Assembly: GCA_028286165.1 (NCBI GenBank)
Contig: JAPYMU010000093.1
Span: forward strand, 1-21,852
Length of the DNA: 21,852 nucleotides
Source: Spongiicolonus versatilis
GTDB lineage: Bacteria; Pseudomonadota; Gammaproteobacteria; Arenicellales; Spongiicolonaceae
Direction of reading: 5' to 3'
The notes beneath the pieces are model-generated. The model saw only the letters and a list, made by a program, of their open reading frames with translations, did no database searches and was not told where the DNA came from. Both the position numbers and the translations under genes were made by a program. Position 1 is the first letter of the stretch. Each line of letters begins with the position of its first letter. Below, piece after piece: positions 15,212-21,852 of the stretch.

Positions 15212-15941
15212 TGCGCGCAACCTCGCGCGCGCCGCCGCCCACCCACGCGCTCCACGAGCCGGGATACAGGCGCGAGCCGCTGAGTCCAGCGCATTCCATG
15301 GCCAGAACATTGTGGCAGGCGGTGACGCCGGAGCCGCACATGTGCACAACGGCAGCGGCGTTTTTTTCACTCACGCCGATGCGCGCAAAACGCTCGCGCA
15401 ATTTTTGCGGCGCAAGGAAGCGGCCGTCACCATCCAGATTTTCTTCAAACGGCAAATTCAGCGCGCCGGGAATGTGGCCGGCGACCGCATCAATCGGTTC
15501 TTTTTCGCCGCGGTAGCGCGCGGCGGCGCGGGCGTCCACTAAAACGAACCGTTTTTGCGCGCGCTGTTCCACGTCAACGGTGTTCACGGTCAACGTGTCA
15601 TCGGCGATGGCGGTGAACTGGGACGGCGGGGGTGAAGGCGGCGGCGCCGTGTCCAGCGCATAACCGGCGCGCAGCCAGGCCTGCAATCCGCCGTTCAACA
15701 ACCGCGCCGACTCATGCCCGGCCCATCTCAGCATCCACCACATCCGCGCCGCAATGGCGCCGCCGGCGTCGTCGTAAACCACCGCATGGTCACCGGCGGT
15801 AAGGCCGAGGCGGCACAGAGTGCGCGCAAAAGTTTGCATCGCCGGCAACGGGTGGCGGCCGCGGCCGCCGCCGGGGTTTTGCGCCAGGTCCCGGTCAAGG
15901 TGAACGTACAACGCGCCGGCGATGCGGCCGGCGCCGTAATC
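15195..15941 (-). pseudogene. 3-mercaptopyruvate sulfurtransferase, N-terminally truncated
   Basis: This is a tandem rhodanese-domain protein that transfers sulfur from 3-mercaptopyruvate. The C-terminal domain is intact: FVLVDARAAARYRGE, GHIPGALNLPFEENL, and the active loop CGSGVTA, which marks mercaptopyruvate rather than thiosulfate specificity, then YPGSWSAW. The inactive N-terminal domain starts only at GRIAGALYVHLDRDLAQ, the equivalent of GHIPGAxFxDxDRDL, so the first 40-50 residues of a typical 280-aa enzyme are missing. The earliest start is TTG 15911 (238 aa). Upstream the frame enters the neighbouring oxidoreductase gene, which is itself truncated at that point. The active-site domain might still fold, but the gene has no visible promoter or ribosome site. 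Confidence 0.8.
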
Positions 15942-15943
15942 GG

Positions 15944-16510
15944 ATGTTCTGCCATGTGGGCTACGCCATTGACGGCCAGCCCATGGTGACGCCCACCATG
16001 CACTGGCGCGACGGTGAAAAAATTTACTGGCACGGTTCCTCGGCCAGCAAAATGCTGCGCACGGTTAAGGATGCGGCGGTGTGCGTGACGGTGAGTCACA
16101 TGGACGGCCTGGTGCTGGCGCGCTCCGGCATGCACCACTCGGTGAACTACCGCTCGGTGATGGTGCTCGGCCGGGCAAACAAGGTGGACGATGCGGCCGA
16201 GAAAGAACGCCAGTTGAAAATTTTTGTTGAGCGCCTGTTCCCCGGCCGCTGGGACAGCCTGCGCCCGGCGACCGCGCAGGAATTAAAAGCGACCACCGTC
16301 ATGTGGACCACGCTCAGCGAAGCCTCGGCCAAAATCCGCACCGGCCCGCCGGCGGACGACGAGGAGGATTACACTTTCCCGGTCTGGGCCGGCGAAATTC
16401 CCCTGCGCCGGACCGCCGCCGAACCCTCACCCTGCCCGCGCCTGCCGCAGGGGCTGGAAGCGGGGGCCGATGTGGCCGGGTTTCTGGCGTGGATGAAGCG
16501 GGGCGGGTGA
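15944..16510 (+). pseudogene. Pyridoxamine 5'-phosphate oxidase-family (NimA-like) flavoprotein, N-terminally truncated
   Basis: The family binds FMN in a split-barrel fold. The 188-aa frame starts directly inside the conserved region: FCHVGYAIDGQPMVTPTMHWRDGEKIYWHGSSASKML, then AVCVTVSHMDGLVLARSGMHHSVNYRSVMVLGRA, PGRWDSLRPAT and EASAKIRTGPPADDEEDYTFPVWAGEIPL, all typical. Relatives carry roughly 30-40 residues before the CHVGF block (from memory), including a basic segment and first helix; these are absent. The only start is ATG 15944, with no Shine-Dalgarno. It abuts the likewise truncated sulfurtransferase on the opposite strand, so one deletion probably removed both 5' ends. It may still be translated, so intact-but-short is an alternative reading. 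Confidence 0.75.
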
Positions 16511-16609
16511 CTGCAACTTTGCCGCCGGCGGCAGCGGCGCGGGTTTGTTGACTGGCGCGGAAAAATTTTTTATATTTGATTGCAAAAGCAGCCGCCGAAC
16601 CCTCACCCT
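16415..16609. repeat. 19-bp exact direct repeat flanking the DUF47 promoter region
   Basis: GCCGCCGAACCCTCACCCT occurs at 16415-16433, inside the oxidoreductase 3' coding region, and again at 16591-16609, in the leader of the DUF47 gene. The copies start 176 bases apart. This may be a small duplication or a recombination scar. Confidence 0.7.
16548..16576 (+). promoter_or_regulatory. Near-consensus sigma-70 promoter for the DUF47-PiT operon
   Basis: -35 TTGACT (16548-16553), exactly 17 bases of spacer, and -10 TATATT (16571-16576). The predicted start is near 16583, giving a leader of about 31 bases to ATG 16614. This is the best -35/-10 pair in the window. Confidence 0.7.
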
Positions 16610-16613
16610 CGCC

Positions 16614-17279
16614 ATGCAACTTGTGCAAAAACCTTCCTCCCTTTTCGGCCGTACGCGGGTGCTGGAGGGGCAGATTGATGAATTTCTGGACAAGGTGGTG
16701 GAGGCCGGGCTCATTTTTAAGAGCGCGGTGGACACCTACCTCGGCCACGGCGCGTGCCGGGAATTTGAGAATTTTTTGCGCGACGAGGAGAAGGTGGAAA
16801 GCCGCGCCGACAACCTGCGGCGCGCGGTGGAGACCGAGTTGTATGCGCAGACGTTAATTCCCGAGGCGCGCGGCGATGTGCTGCGGCTGCTGGAGGACAT
16901 GGACAACCTGATTAACATGTACGAGGGCAACCTGTTCCGCTTTTCCATCCAGCAACCGGACATTCCGCGGCAGTTCAACGATGGCTTCCGCCAACTCACC
17001 GCAACCGTCGTCACCTGCGTCGAGTCGGCGGTGGCCTCGGCGCGCGCGTTCTTCCGCGACACCCAGGCGGTGCGCGACCACAACAGCAAGGTGATGTTCT
17101 ACGAAACCCAGGCCGACACCCTGAGCACCTCGCTGCAGCGGCAGATCTTCGGCCACGACCTGGAACTCGCCCACAAACGCCACCTCGCCTATTTCGTGGA
17201 GAAGATCGACATCATCGCCAACACCGCCGAGGACGTGGCTGACGGCCTGGCGATCTACGCCATCAAGCGCAAGATCTGA
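16614..17279 (+). CDS. DUF47 (PhoU-like) phosphate transport regulator
   Basis: DUF47 proteins are all-helical PhoU-like proteins usually encoded next to PiT phosphate transporters and thought to regulate them. The 221-aa product shows helical repeats with the conserved blocks DEEKVESRADNLRRAVETELY, DMDNLINMYE, and near the C-terminus HDLELAHKRHLAYFVEKIDIIANTAEDVADGLAIYAIKRKI, which resembles the metal-binding E/DxxxD pattern of PhoU helices. ATG 16614 is chosen because a longer start at 16545 would lie upstream of the predicted transcription start and give no family similarity. No strong Shine-Dalgarno is seen. It precedes the PiT gene by 32 bases. Confidence 0.92.
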   Translation: MQLVQKPSSLFGRTRVLEGQIDEFLDKVVEAGLIFKSAVDTYLGHGACREFENFLRDEEKVESRADNLRRAVETELYAQTLIPEARGDVLRLLEDMDNLINMYEGNLFRFSIQQPDIPRQFNDGFRQLTATVVTCVESAVASARAFFRDTQAVRDHNSKVMFYETQADTLSTSLQRQIFGHDLELAHKRHLAYFVEKIDIIANTAEDVADGLAIYAIKRKI

Positions 17280-17311
17280 GGCCGGCCGGGGGCCGCCGCC
17301 GGGGCGCACGC

Positions 17312-18361
17312 ATGGATTTCACCGTCTTCCTGTTTCTCGCCAGCGGCCTGTTTCTCGGCTGGTCCCTGGGCGCCAACGACGCCGCCAACGTCTTCGGCAC
17401 CGCGGTGGGCACCCGCATGGTGCGGTTCACCACCGCCGCTGTCGTGTGCAGCATTTTCGTGGTGTTAGGCGCCGTTATCAGCGGCGCCGGCGCCGCCGGG
17501 ACGCTTGGTGAACTGGGCAGCATCAACGCCCTGCCCGGCGCGTTCACCGCCGCCCTCGCCGCCGCCACCACAGTCTACGCCATGACCCGCGCCGGCCTGC
17601 CGGTGTCCACCACCCAGGCCATCGTCGGCGCCATCATCGGCTGGAACCTGTTCAGCGGCGCCGCCACCGACACCGCCACGCTGACCAAAATCGTCGGCAC
17701 CTGGGTGGCCTGCCCGCTGGCCGCCGGGCTCATCGCCGTTCCGCTCTACCAGGCCACCGCCGCCATCCTGCGCCGGGCGCGCCTGCACCTGCTGCGCCAG
17801 GACGCCCTGGCCCGCGCCGCCCTCATCGCCGCCGGCGCCTTCGGCGCCTACAGCCTGGGCGCCAACAACATCGCCAATGTCATGGGCGTGTTCGTGCCGG
17901 TGTCGCCGTTCACCGAGTTCAGTGCCGGCGGCATCGGCATGAGCTCGGCGCAGCAACTGTTCCTGCTCGGCGCCGTCGCCATCAGCGTCGGGGTGTTCAC
18001 CTATTCCAAACGCGTGATGATGACGGTGGGGCGCGAACTGTCGGAGATGTCGGCGGTGGCGGCGTGGGTGGTGGTGGTGGCGCACTCGGTGGTGCTGTTC
18101 ATGTTCGCCTCGCGCGGCCTGGAGTCGCTGCTCGCCGGCGCCGGCCTGCCCACCATCCCGCTGGTGCCGGTGTCCAGTTCGCAAGCCGTGGTCGGCGCCG
18201 TGGTCGGCCTCGGCCTGCTCCACAACCGCCGCAACATCCGCTGGCGCACCCTGGCCGCCATCGCCGCCGGCTGGGTAACAACGCCGCTCATCTCAGCCCT
18301 GCTGTGCTTCGTCGCGCTGTTCTTTCTGCAGAATGTGTTTAATCAGCGGGTGTTTTTCTGA
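17312..18361 (+). CDS. Inorganic phosphate transporter, PiT family
   Basis: PiT transporters import phosphate with a cation (metal-phosphate/H+ symport). The 349-aa protein has about ten hydrophobic spans and the duplicated family signature: GANDAANVFGTAVG near residue 20 and GANNIANVMG near residue 185. PVSTTQAIVGAIIG and PVSSSQAVVGAVVGLGLL form the second pair of internal repeats. ATG 17312 places the first signature as in relatives. It is co-transcribed with the DUF47 gene. Its last 23 bases overlap the 3' end of the convergent beta-CASP RNase gene. Confidence 0.94.
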   Translation: MDFTVFLFLASGLFLGWSLGANDAANVFGTAVGTRMVRFTTAAVVCSIFVVLGAVISGAGAAGTLGELGSINALPGAFTAALAAATTVYAMTRAGLPVSTTQAIVGAIIGWNLFSGAATDTATLTKIVGTWVACPLAAGLIAVPLYQATAAILRRARLHLLRQDALARAALIAAGAFGAYSLGANNIANVMGVFVPVSPFTEFSAGGIGMSSAQQLFLLGAVAISVGVFTYSKRVMMTVGRELSEMSAVAAWVVVVAHSVVLFMFASRGLESLLAGAGLPTIPLVPVSSSQAVVGAVVGLGLLHNRRNIRWRTLAAIAAGWVTTPLISALLCFVALFFLQNVFNQRVFF

Positions 18362-19949
18362 GGTCATGGTTAAGATCGAACCATTCTTTCGAGGATTTCG
18401 GAATTTTAACTTCTTTCAGAAGCCCTTTCCCCATCTCGGAATGTTTGCACTCGATCGCTTCTTTAAGCGCGCGCCGCGCCTTGTAATCGCCGTGATTTAG
18501 GAAAACGACGAAATCCCGCTTCCTGTCATTCCAGCGATCGAAGACATACTCCAGCAATTCCCGCCGGTCGGCGTGCCCCGAATAAAACCTCCCCATATCA
18601 AAGATGGCAGCCTTGACACCACTTGTCAGGAGGGACTTGCCTTTATTCCCGGAATCGGAGAATCGCAGCTCCTCATCTTTATCAATTTGGTCGGAATTTT
18701 GAGCCAAACCGATTAACTGGCTGCCAACAGTCCCGGGCGACTGGTAACCAGTAAGGATGACGGAACAAGCCTCCCTCGGGAGCATATTCTTGAGATGCTT
18801 TACAACGGCACCCGCCGAACACATGCCCGAGCTGGATACGATAATCCTGTGGGGATTTTCGTAAAACCCTGTCTTCTTGTCTGCCTCGAGACGGCTGTAT
18901 CTGATAGAATGGCGATTCCATTCTGTTTTGTCTTTTGGGTTCTTTTTCGAAGGGAACAGCATTTGGATGAAACTTTCCACCTCCTCATCAGAAGACAACC
19001 CCAATTTTTCCCGGGCGAATTCATTGGGAAAATACGCATAGCCCCCGGCGGGCTTCCTGCGTAACAGTTCCTCACCGTATACAGCAGTTGCTTCTCTCCC
19101 CAATGGAGAATCCAGGATTACCTCGTATGAACCCTCCAACTTACCCTCCTTGAATAAATAGCAGAGGTCCAGAAGCACCGCTTGCGTCCGATGGATGGAA
19201 AAGCAGGGGACAACAATCGGCCCTTCCGACTTTTCAATACAATCCCGCAAAGTTTCAACACGGTTGTCAAATACCCTGCTGTCAGGAGTGGCATCACGCC
19301 CTCCATAAGTGGCCTCAACAACAAGAAACTTGCAATTCACGTGGGGATAGTGGTTGCCTTTGGCCAGGCACTGGTAACTATCCTTTCTGTCACTTTGGCT
19401 GCCAATATCGCCGCTGAAGCAGATTGTCTGCTGCTTTTCATACTGGTCCACCCACGAGACCGTAATAGCAACAGCGCCAAGCAGGTGAGACGAGCGTGAG
19501 AAACAGACCCAAAGGTCCTCATACAGCGAGGTCAGACGTCCGAATTGAAAATCCGGATATTCATCTCGGCACTGGAAAGAAATTCTTTTCAAATCCTCCC
19601 CCTTGATGCCCGCTTTTATGTATGCCTTGTCGTTCTTTACGGCATCGCGAAACTGCAACATGGCGAGATCTTTCGTTGCCTTGGTGCAGATAATTTTCCC
19701 CTTAAAGCCCTTTTGATAAAGCAAGGGGATACGCCCGCAGTGGTCCACATGGGCGTGGGTGAGCAGCACAAAAGCGATATTGCTCGGATCGAAAGGAAAT
19801 TTTTCAAGATTCTTGCGGTCACTTTGCGGCCCTTGAAACATGCCGCAATCCACAAGAAATTCGGTGTCGGTGCGGGGATATTTAACCCAAATGCAGGATC
19901 CGGTCAGTCCGCCAGGCCCGCCAATGCCGCCGATGAATTTGATTTTCAT
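18339..19949 (-). CDS. Beta-CASP metallo-beta-lactamase-fold RNase (CPSF/RNA-specificity type)
   Basis: This 536-aa protein should be a zinc-dependent ribonuclease of the bacterial CPSF73-like group. Metallo-beta-lactamase motifs are HAHVDH (65-70), SSHLLGA (H155), and FSGDIG (D181); E212 in VVEATYGG marks the beginning of the beta-CASP part. The beta-CASP/RMMBL motifs are SSSGMCSAGAVVKHL, YSGHADRRELLEYV and FLNHGD. At 536 aa it is longer than the common form of about 450 aa, with an extra charged segment (FPSKKNPKDKTEWNR). ATG 19949 has a GGGAGGT Shine-Dalgarno and a TATAAT -10 23 bases upstream. The gene is clearly more AT-rich than its left neighbours. It is divergent from the XRE-dioxygenase operon. 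RNA target and role are unknown. Confidence 0.9.
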   Translation of the reverse strand: MKIKFIGGIGGPGGLTGSCIWVKYPRTDTEFLVDCGMFQGPQSDRKNLEKFPFDPSNIAFVLLTHAHVDHCGRIPLLYQKGFKGKIICTKATKDLAMLQFRDAVKNDKAYIKAGIKGEDLKRISFQCRDEYPDFQFGRLTSLYEDLWVCFSRSSHLLGAVAITVSWVDQYEKQQTICFSGDIGSQSDRKDSYQCLAKGNHYPHVNCKFLVVEATYGGRDATPDSRVFDNRVETLRDCIEKSEGPIVVPCFSIHRTQAVLLDLCYLFKEGKLEGSYEVILDSPLGREATAVYGEELLRRKPAGGYAYFPNEFAREKLGLSSDEEVESFIQMLFPSKKNPKDKTEWNRHSIRYSRLEADKKTGFYENPHRIIVSSSGMCSAGAVVKHLKNMLPREACSVILTGYQSPGTVGSQLIGLAQNSDQIDKDEELRFSDSGNKGKSLLTSGVKAAIFDMGRFYSGHADRRELLEYVFDRWNDRKRDFVVFLNHGDYKARRALKEAIECKHSEMGKGLLKEVKIPKSSKEWFDLNHDLRKTPAD

Positions 19950-19971
19950 GGTTGATTACCTCCCACGATTT

Positions 19972-19977
19972 ATTATA
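19972..19977 (-). promoter_or_regulatory. -10 element TATAAT for the beta-CASP RNase gene
   Basis: The minus strand reads TATAAT; the predicted start is near 19965 with a leader of about 16 bases containing GGGAGGT. No good -35 is seen. Confidence 0.55.
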
Positions 19978-20004
19978 GATTTAAGGGGCATAACCCCGGT
20001 GAAA

Positions 20005-20035
20005 AGGAATAATTTGATAATATATCTTTATTCCT
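20005..20035. promoter_or_regulatory. Inverted repeat AGGAATAA / TTATTCCT (possible operator)
   Basis: Perfect 8-bp arms at 20005-20012 and 20028-20035 with a 15-base AT-rich spacer, located between the two divergent genes. It is a candidate site for the XRE-type helix-turn-helix protein encoded just downstream. Confidence 0.4.
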
Positions 20036-20046
20036 AAAACCAAATA

Positions 20047-20063
20047 TATGCTTAAAAAGCATA
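20047..20063. promoter_or_regulatory. Palindrome TATGCTT-AAA-AAGCATA (possible XRE operator)
   Basis: Perfect 7-bp arms around AAA, ending 12 bases before the XRE-dioxygenase ATG. XRE proteins commonly bind short palindromes overlapping their own promoter, so autoregulation is plausible. A weak -10-like TATATG overlaps the left arm. Confidence 0.5.
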
Positions 20064-20075
20064 AAGTCAAGCCCC

Positions 20076-21125
20076 ATGGCCAAAATAAAAATTCAACCCG
20101 CCATCGCCGCCAGGATCATCCTCGCCACAGTCCTGCGTGGGATAAGAAAAAATCAGGGGCAGAACCAGTCCCAAATTGCGGCAAAACTCGGCATGCAGCA
20201 GTCCGGCTGGTCAAGAATTGAGCGCGGGGACAGTGCCCCGACGGTATCACAGATGGGGAAAATTGCCCGTGCATTAAACACAACAGTGCCGATAATCATG
20301 GGAAAAGCAGACCAAATCAGAGACGTCGCTGAAAAGCGAGGCGTTGTCGTTCTGGATGGACCGATTCCTGAATCCAGCACATCCCCCGCTTCGGGAAAGG
20401 ACCTGGACATCATCAATGACCCGGCGACATTGGAAAGCATCCTAATTGGAGGACATGTTGCCACCGAGCCATCTCTGTTGCCCAATCAAAGCAACCGCCT
20501 TCAAAAACAGGGCTGGCTTCACCTAGAAAAAACCGACGTCCGGGTTCTGAAAACCATACTCATGGGACTAGGGGAGGTGACTTATGTGCTGGACGTCATG
20601 GTGAAGCCTGGCAAGGCACTGGTCACATCCTCAAAAGCACTGGGTTTTCACACCGACCACCATCGGGCAGACTATGTTGTCTGGCATTGTCTTGAAGCGG
20701 CCAAAATCGGCGGGGAAAGCATCCTGGTGGATGCCGAAGCAGCCTTCTCCATGCTCGACGAGAAAGACCAAAAACAACTGCCGAAAATCAAACACTACGA
20801 ACACAAAGTGTTCGATGGTGACGAGGGGTCTCAGCCCCTGCTTTCCATGCAAAATGGCAAAAGAAAATTTTATTATACGCCTTGGCTGGCCGCCAAAAAT
20901 GACAAGCCCCAGCCCCAACAAGGCGTCAAAGAAAAAATGCCCCCACCCCAGAAGAGGGCATATGAGGCGTTTGAAAATGCCATCAAAAAAACTCCGAATA
21001 TGGAGATTAAACTGCAACGTAGCGAAGTGCTGATTGTGGACAACGGGCGCATTCTTCACGGCCGGCGCGCTTTCCAGGGCGGCCGGCGGCACTTGAAACG
21101 TTACTGGATTCAATCCTCCCATTAA
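20076..21125 (+). CDS. XRE helix-turn-helix fused to a TauD/TfdA-type Fe(II)/2-oxoglutarate dioxygenase
   Basis: One 349-aa protein joins two modules. Residues 15-75 form an XRE/Cro-type helix-turn-helix (LRGIRKNQGQNQSQIAAKLG...SGWSRIERGDSAPTVSQMGKIARALN). A linker of about 60 residues follows. Residues 140-349 look like a TauD/TfdA-family oxygenase: the iron ligands HTD (H192, D194) in GFHTDHHRADYVVWHCLEAA, the GGESILVDA block (213-221), and the distal ligand H328 in VDNGRILHGRRAF, followed by GGRRHLKRYW carrying the 2-oxoglutarate-binding Arg. All catalytic positions appear intact. ATG 20076 has only a weak ribosome site. A 29-base gap separates it from the next gene, so they form an operon. 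The substrate is unknown. The fusion could be an oxygen- or 2-oxoglutarate-responsive regulator, or an enzyme regulating its own operon. Confidence 0.85.
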   Translation: MAKIKIQPAIAARIILATVLRGIRKNQGQNQSQIAAKLGMQQSGWSRIERGDSAPTVSQMGKIARALNTTVPIIMGKADQIRDVAEKRGVVVLDGPIPESSTSPASGKDLDIINDPATLESILIGGHVATEPSLLPNQSNRLQKQGWLHLEKTDVRVLKTILMGLGEVTYVLDVMVKPGKALVTSSKALGFHTDHHRADYVVWHCLEAAKIGGESILVDAEAAFSMLDEKDQKQLPKIKHYEHKVFDGDEGSQPLLSMQNGKRKFYYTPWLAAKNDKPQPQQGVKEKMPPPQKRAYEAFENAIKKTPNMEIKLQRSEVLIVDNGRILHGRRAFQGGRRHLKRYWIQSSH

Positions 21126-21154
21126 CCCAGACACAAATAAGCGAGGTGAAAACC

Positions 21155-21688
21155 ATGCAAACCGTACACGCACAAAAAACACCCCTGTCACTGAACGTGC
21201 CTATGCCCATCAACACGAAAAAAGTCGAAGAACTTGTGTCTAAAGGCGTAGACTACGACATCGCCAACATTGACCTGGAAATGGTCAAGATGAAAATCGG
21301 CGAGCCTAAAGAAGGCATCGGGTGGAATAAGGAGCAGTGTGAAGACGCTGAAATCGAATACAAGCGCTATCTCACGCTGTGCCGGAAATTTCCCTATCCG
21401 CACTACTCCATCGTGCCGAACAAAGTGATGGATACGATGTGGCACTACCACATTCTGGACACCCGCGCCTACTGCGAAGATTGTGATCGGGTGTTTGGAA
21501 ATTATTTCCACCACTTCCCATACTTCGGCCTGCGCGGGAAAGAGGATGAAAAGAACCTCATCGACTCTTTCGAGAAAACCAAACAGATTTACGAAGAAAC
21601 TTTCGGCGAGCCGATGGCAAGAGGCGGCGCAACCGACTGCTGGCATGACTGCCAGGACCGTTGCTGGCACGCGTGTAAATCCAACTAA
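21155..21688 (+). CDS. GRDP-like (WHxH) small protein with a C-terminal CWHxC repeat tail
   Basis: The 177-aa protein has a central domain resembling the bacterial glycine-rich-domain-protein-like (DUF1399-like) group: EYKRYLTLCRKFP, SIVPNKVMDTMWHYHILDTRAYCEDC (WHxH at 96-99) and FGNYFHHFPYFG. The C-terminus, after an ARGG segment (156-159), is ATDCWHDCQDRCWHACKSN. It contains C162, C166, C170 and C174 at a strict four-residue spacing and two copies of CWHxC. Such a tail could bind metal or be the modified core of a ribosomal peptide; both are hypotheses. ATG 21155 has GAGGTGA just upstream and is preferred over GTG 21146. The gene follows the dioxygenase fusion and precedes a strong terminator, so the pair is a complete two-gene operon. 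Confidence 0.85.
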   Translation: MQTVHAQKTPLSLNVPMPINTKKVEELVSKGVDYDIANIDLEMVKMKIGEPKEGIGWNKEQCEDAEIEYKRYLTLCRKFPYPHYSIVPNKVMDTMWHYHILDTRAYCEDCDRVFGNYFHHFPYFGLRGKEDEKNLIDSFEKTKQIYEETFGEPMARGGATDCWHDCQDRCWHACKSN

Positions 21689-21712
21689 AAACCGCTTTCT
21701 CACCACAAAATC

Positions 21713-21750
21713 GGACGGCGAAGGGGTGTGCCTTTGCCGTCCTTTCTTTT
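21713..21750 (+). terminator. Rho-independent terminator of the XRE-dioxygenase operon
   Basis: A 12-bp stem GGACGGCGAAGG / CCTTTGCCGTCC (one G-U pair) with a 6-base loop GGTGTG, followed by TTTCTTTT. It begins 24 bases after the stop of the Cys-tail protein. Confidence 0.9.
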
Positions 21751-21753
21751 TAT

Positions 21754-21852
21754 TCAGCGCACCAGCACAAACCCCGCCGCCCGTGAGACGTGCTGGTCGA
21801 AGGTGGCGGTGGCGGTGCAGCCGTGGCTGCGGTTGGTGGCGTTGATTAAAGT
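21754..21852 (-). CDS. PIN-domain protein, C-terminal end (cut by window edge)
   Basis: The last 32 residues are visible, reading TLINATNRSHGC, then TATATFDQHVSRAAG and FVLVR before a TGA at 21754-21756. This matches the C-terminus of PIN-domain ribonuclease toxins (VapC-like), where the pattern (D/N)xxI.AT....GC...TFD....R..GF.L carries the last acidic active-site residue in TFD. An antitoxin gene, if present, would lie to the right outside the window. Base composition returns to high GC here. Assignment rests on a short segment. Confidence 0.6.
   Translation of the reverse strand, partial: TLINATNRSHGCTATATFDQHVSRAAGFVLVR

Overview
The window is a high-GC stretch of what looks like a proteobacterial chromosome, most likely a gammaproteobacterium. 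That assignment is an inference from gene order and families: clpS-clpA, guaB-guaA-tadA, sucC-sucD, recJ, an Amt ammonium transporter, and a DUF47/PiT phosphate pair. Most genes are densely packed housekeeping genes with short or missing leaders. At least four promoters appear to rely on an extended -10 (TGnTATAMT).

Layout from left to right. (1) 1-507, minus: 5' half of an EcoRI-type adenine DNA methyltransferase, cut by the window edge. It abuts a ClpA gene that lacks the C-terminal small domain of its second AAA+ module. (2) 654-2983, minus: clpA and clpS, overlapping by one base. (3) 3199-5373: an ammonium transporter with a 61-aa membrane protein downstream (minus), and two more small membrane proteins divergently upstream (plus). 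The shared control region holds a perfect CRP-type palindrome. (4) 5411-8916, plus: guaB, guaA and tadA, with guaB probably leaderless. (5) 8955-9741: a Cys-rich 116-aa protein of unknown function and a single-base-frameshifted MORN-like gene. (6) 9796-14498, minus: sucC, sucD, recJ and a PolB-type 3'-5' exonuclease. (7) 14573-16510: a LysE-type exporter, then a mercaptopyruvate sulfurtransferase and a NimA-like flavin oxidoreductase that face head to head, both lacking their N-termini. (8) 16614-18361, plus: a DUF47 regulator and a PiT phosphate transporter behind a near-consensus promoter.

(9) 18339-21688 is visibly more AT-rich and looks accessory. It has a beta-CASP metallo-beta-lactamase-fold RNase (minus). 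Divergent from it is a two-gene plus-strand operon: an XRE helix-turn-helix fused to a TauD/TfdA-type 2-oxoglutarate dioxygenase, then a small WHxH-type protein ending in CWHDCQDRCWHAC. A strong terminator closes this operon. The last 99 bases are the C-terminus of a PIN-domain protein (minus).

Two signals are not explained by ordinary annotation. The first is the oxygenase/Cys-tail operon in region 9, which could be a self-regulated peptide- or protein-modifying or metal-handling cassette (hypothesis). The second is a family of degenerate 21-bp tandem repeats in three separate intergenic spacers (3049-3125, 9444-9527, 13281-13337).
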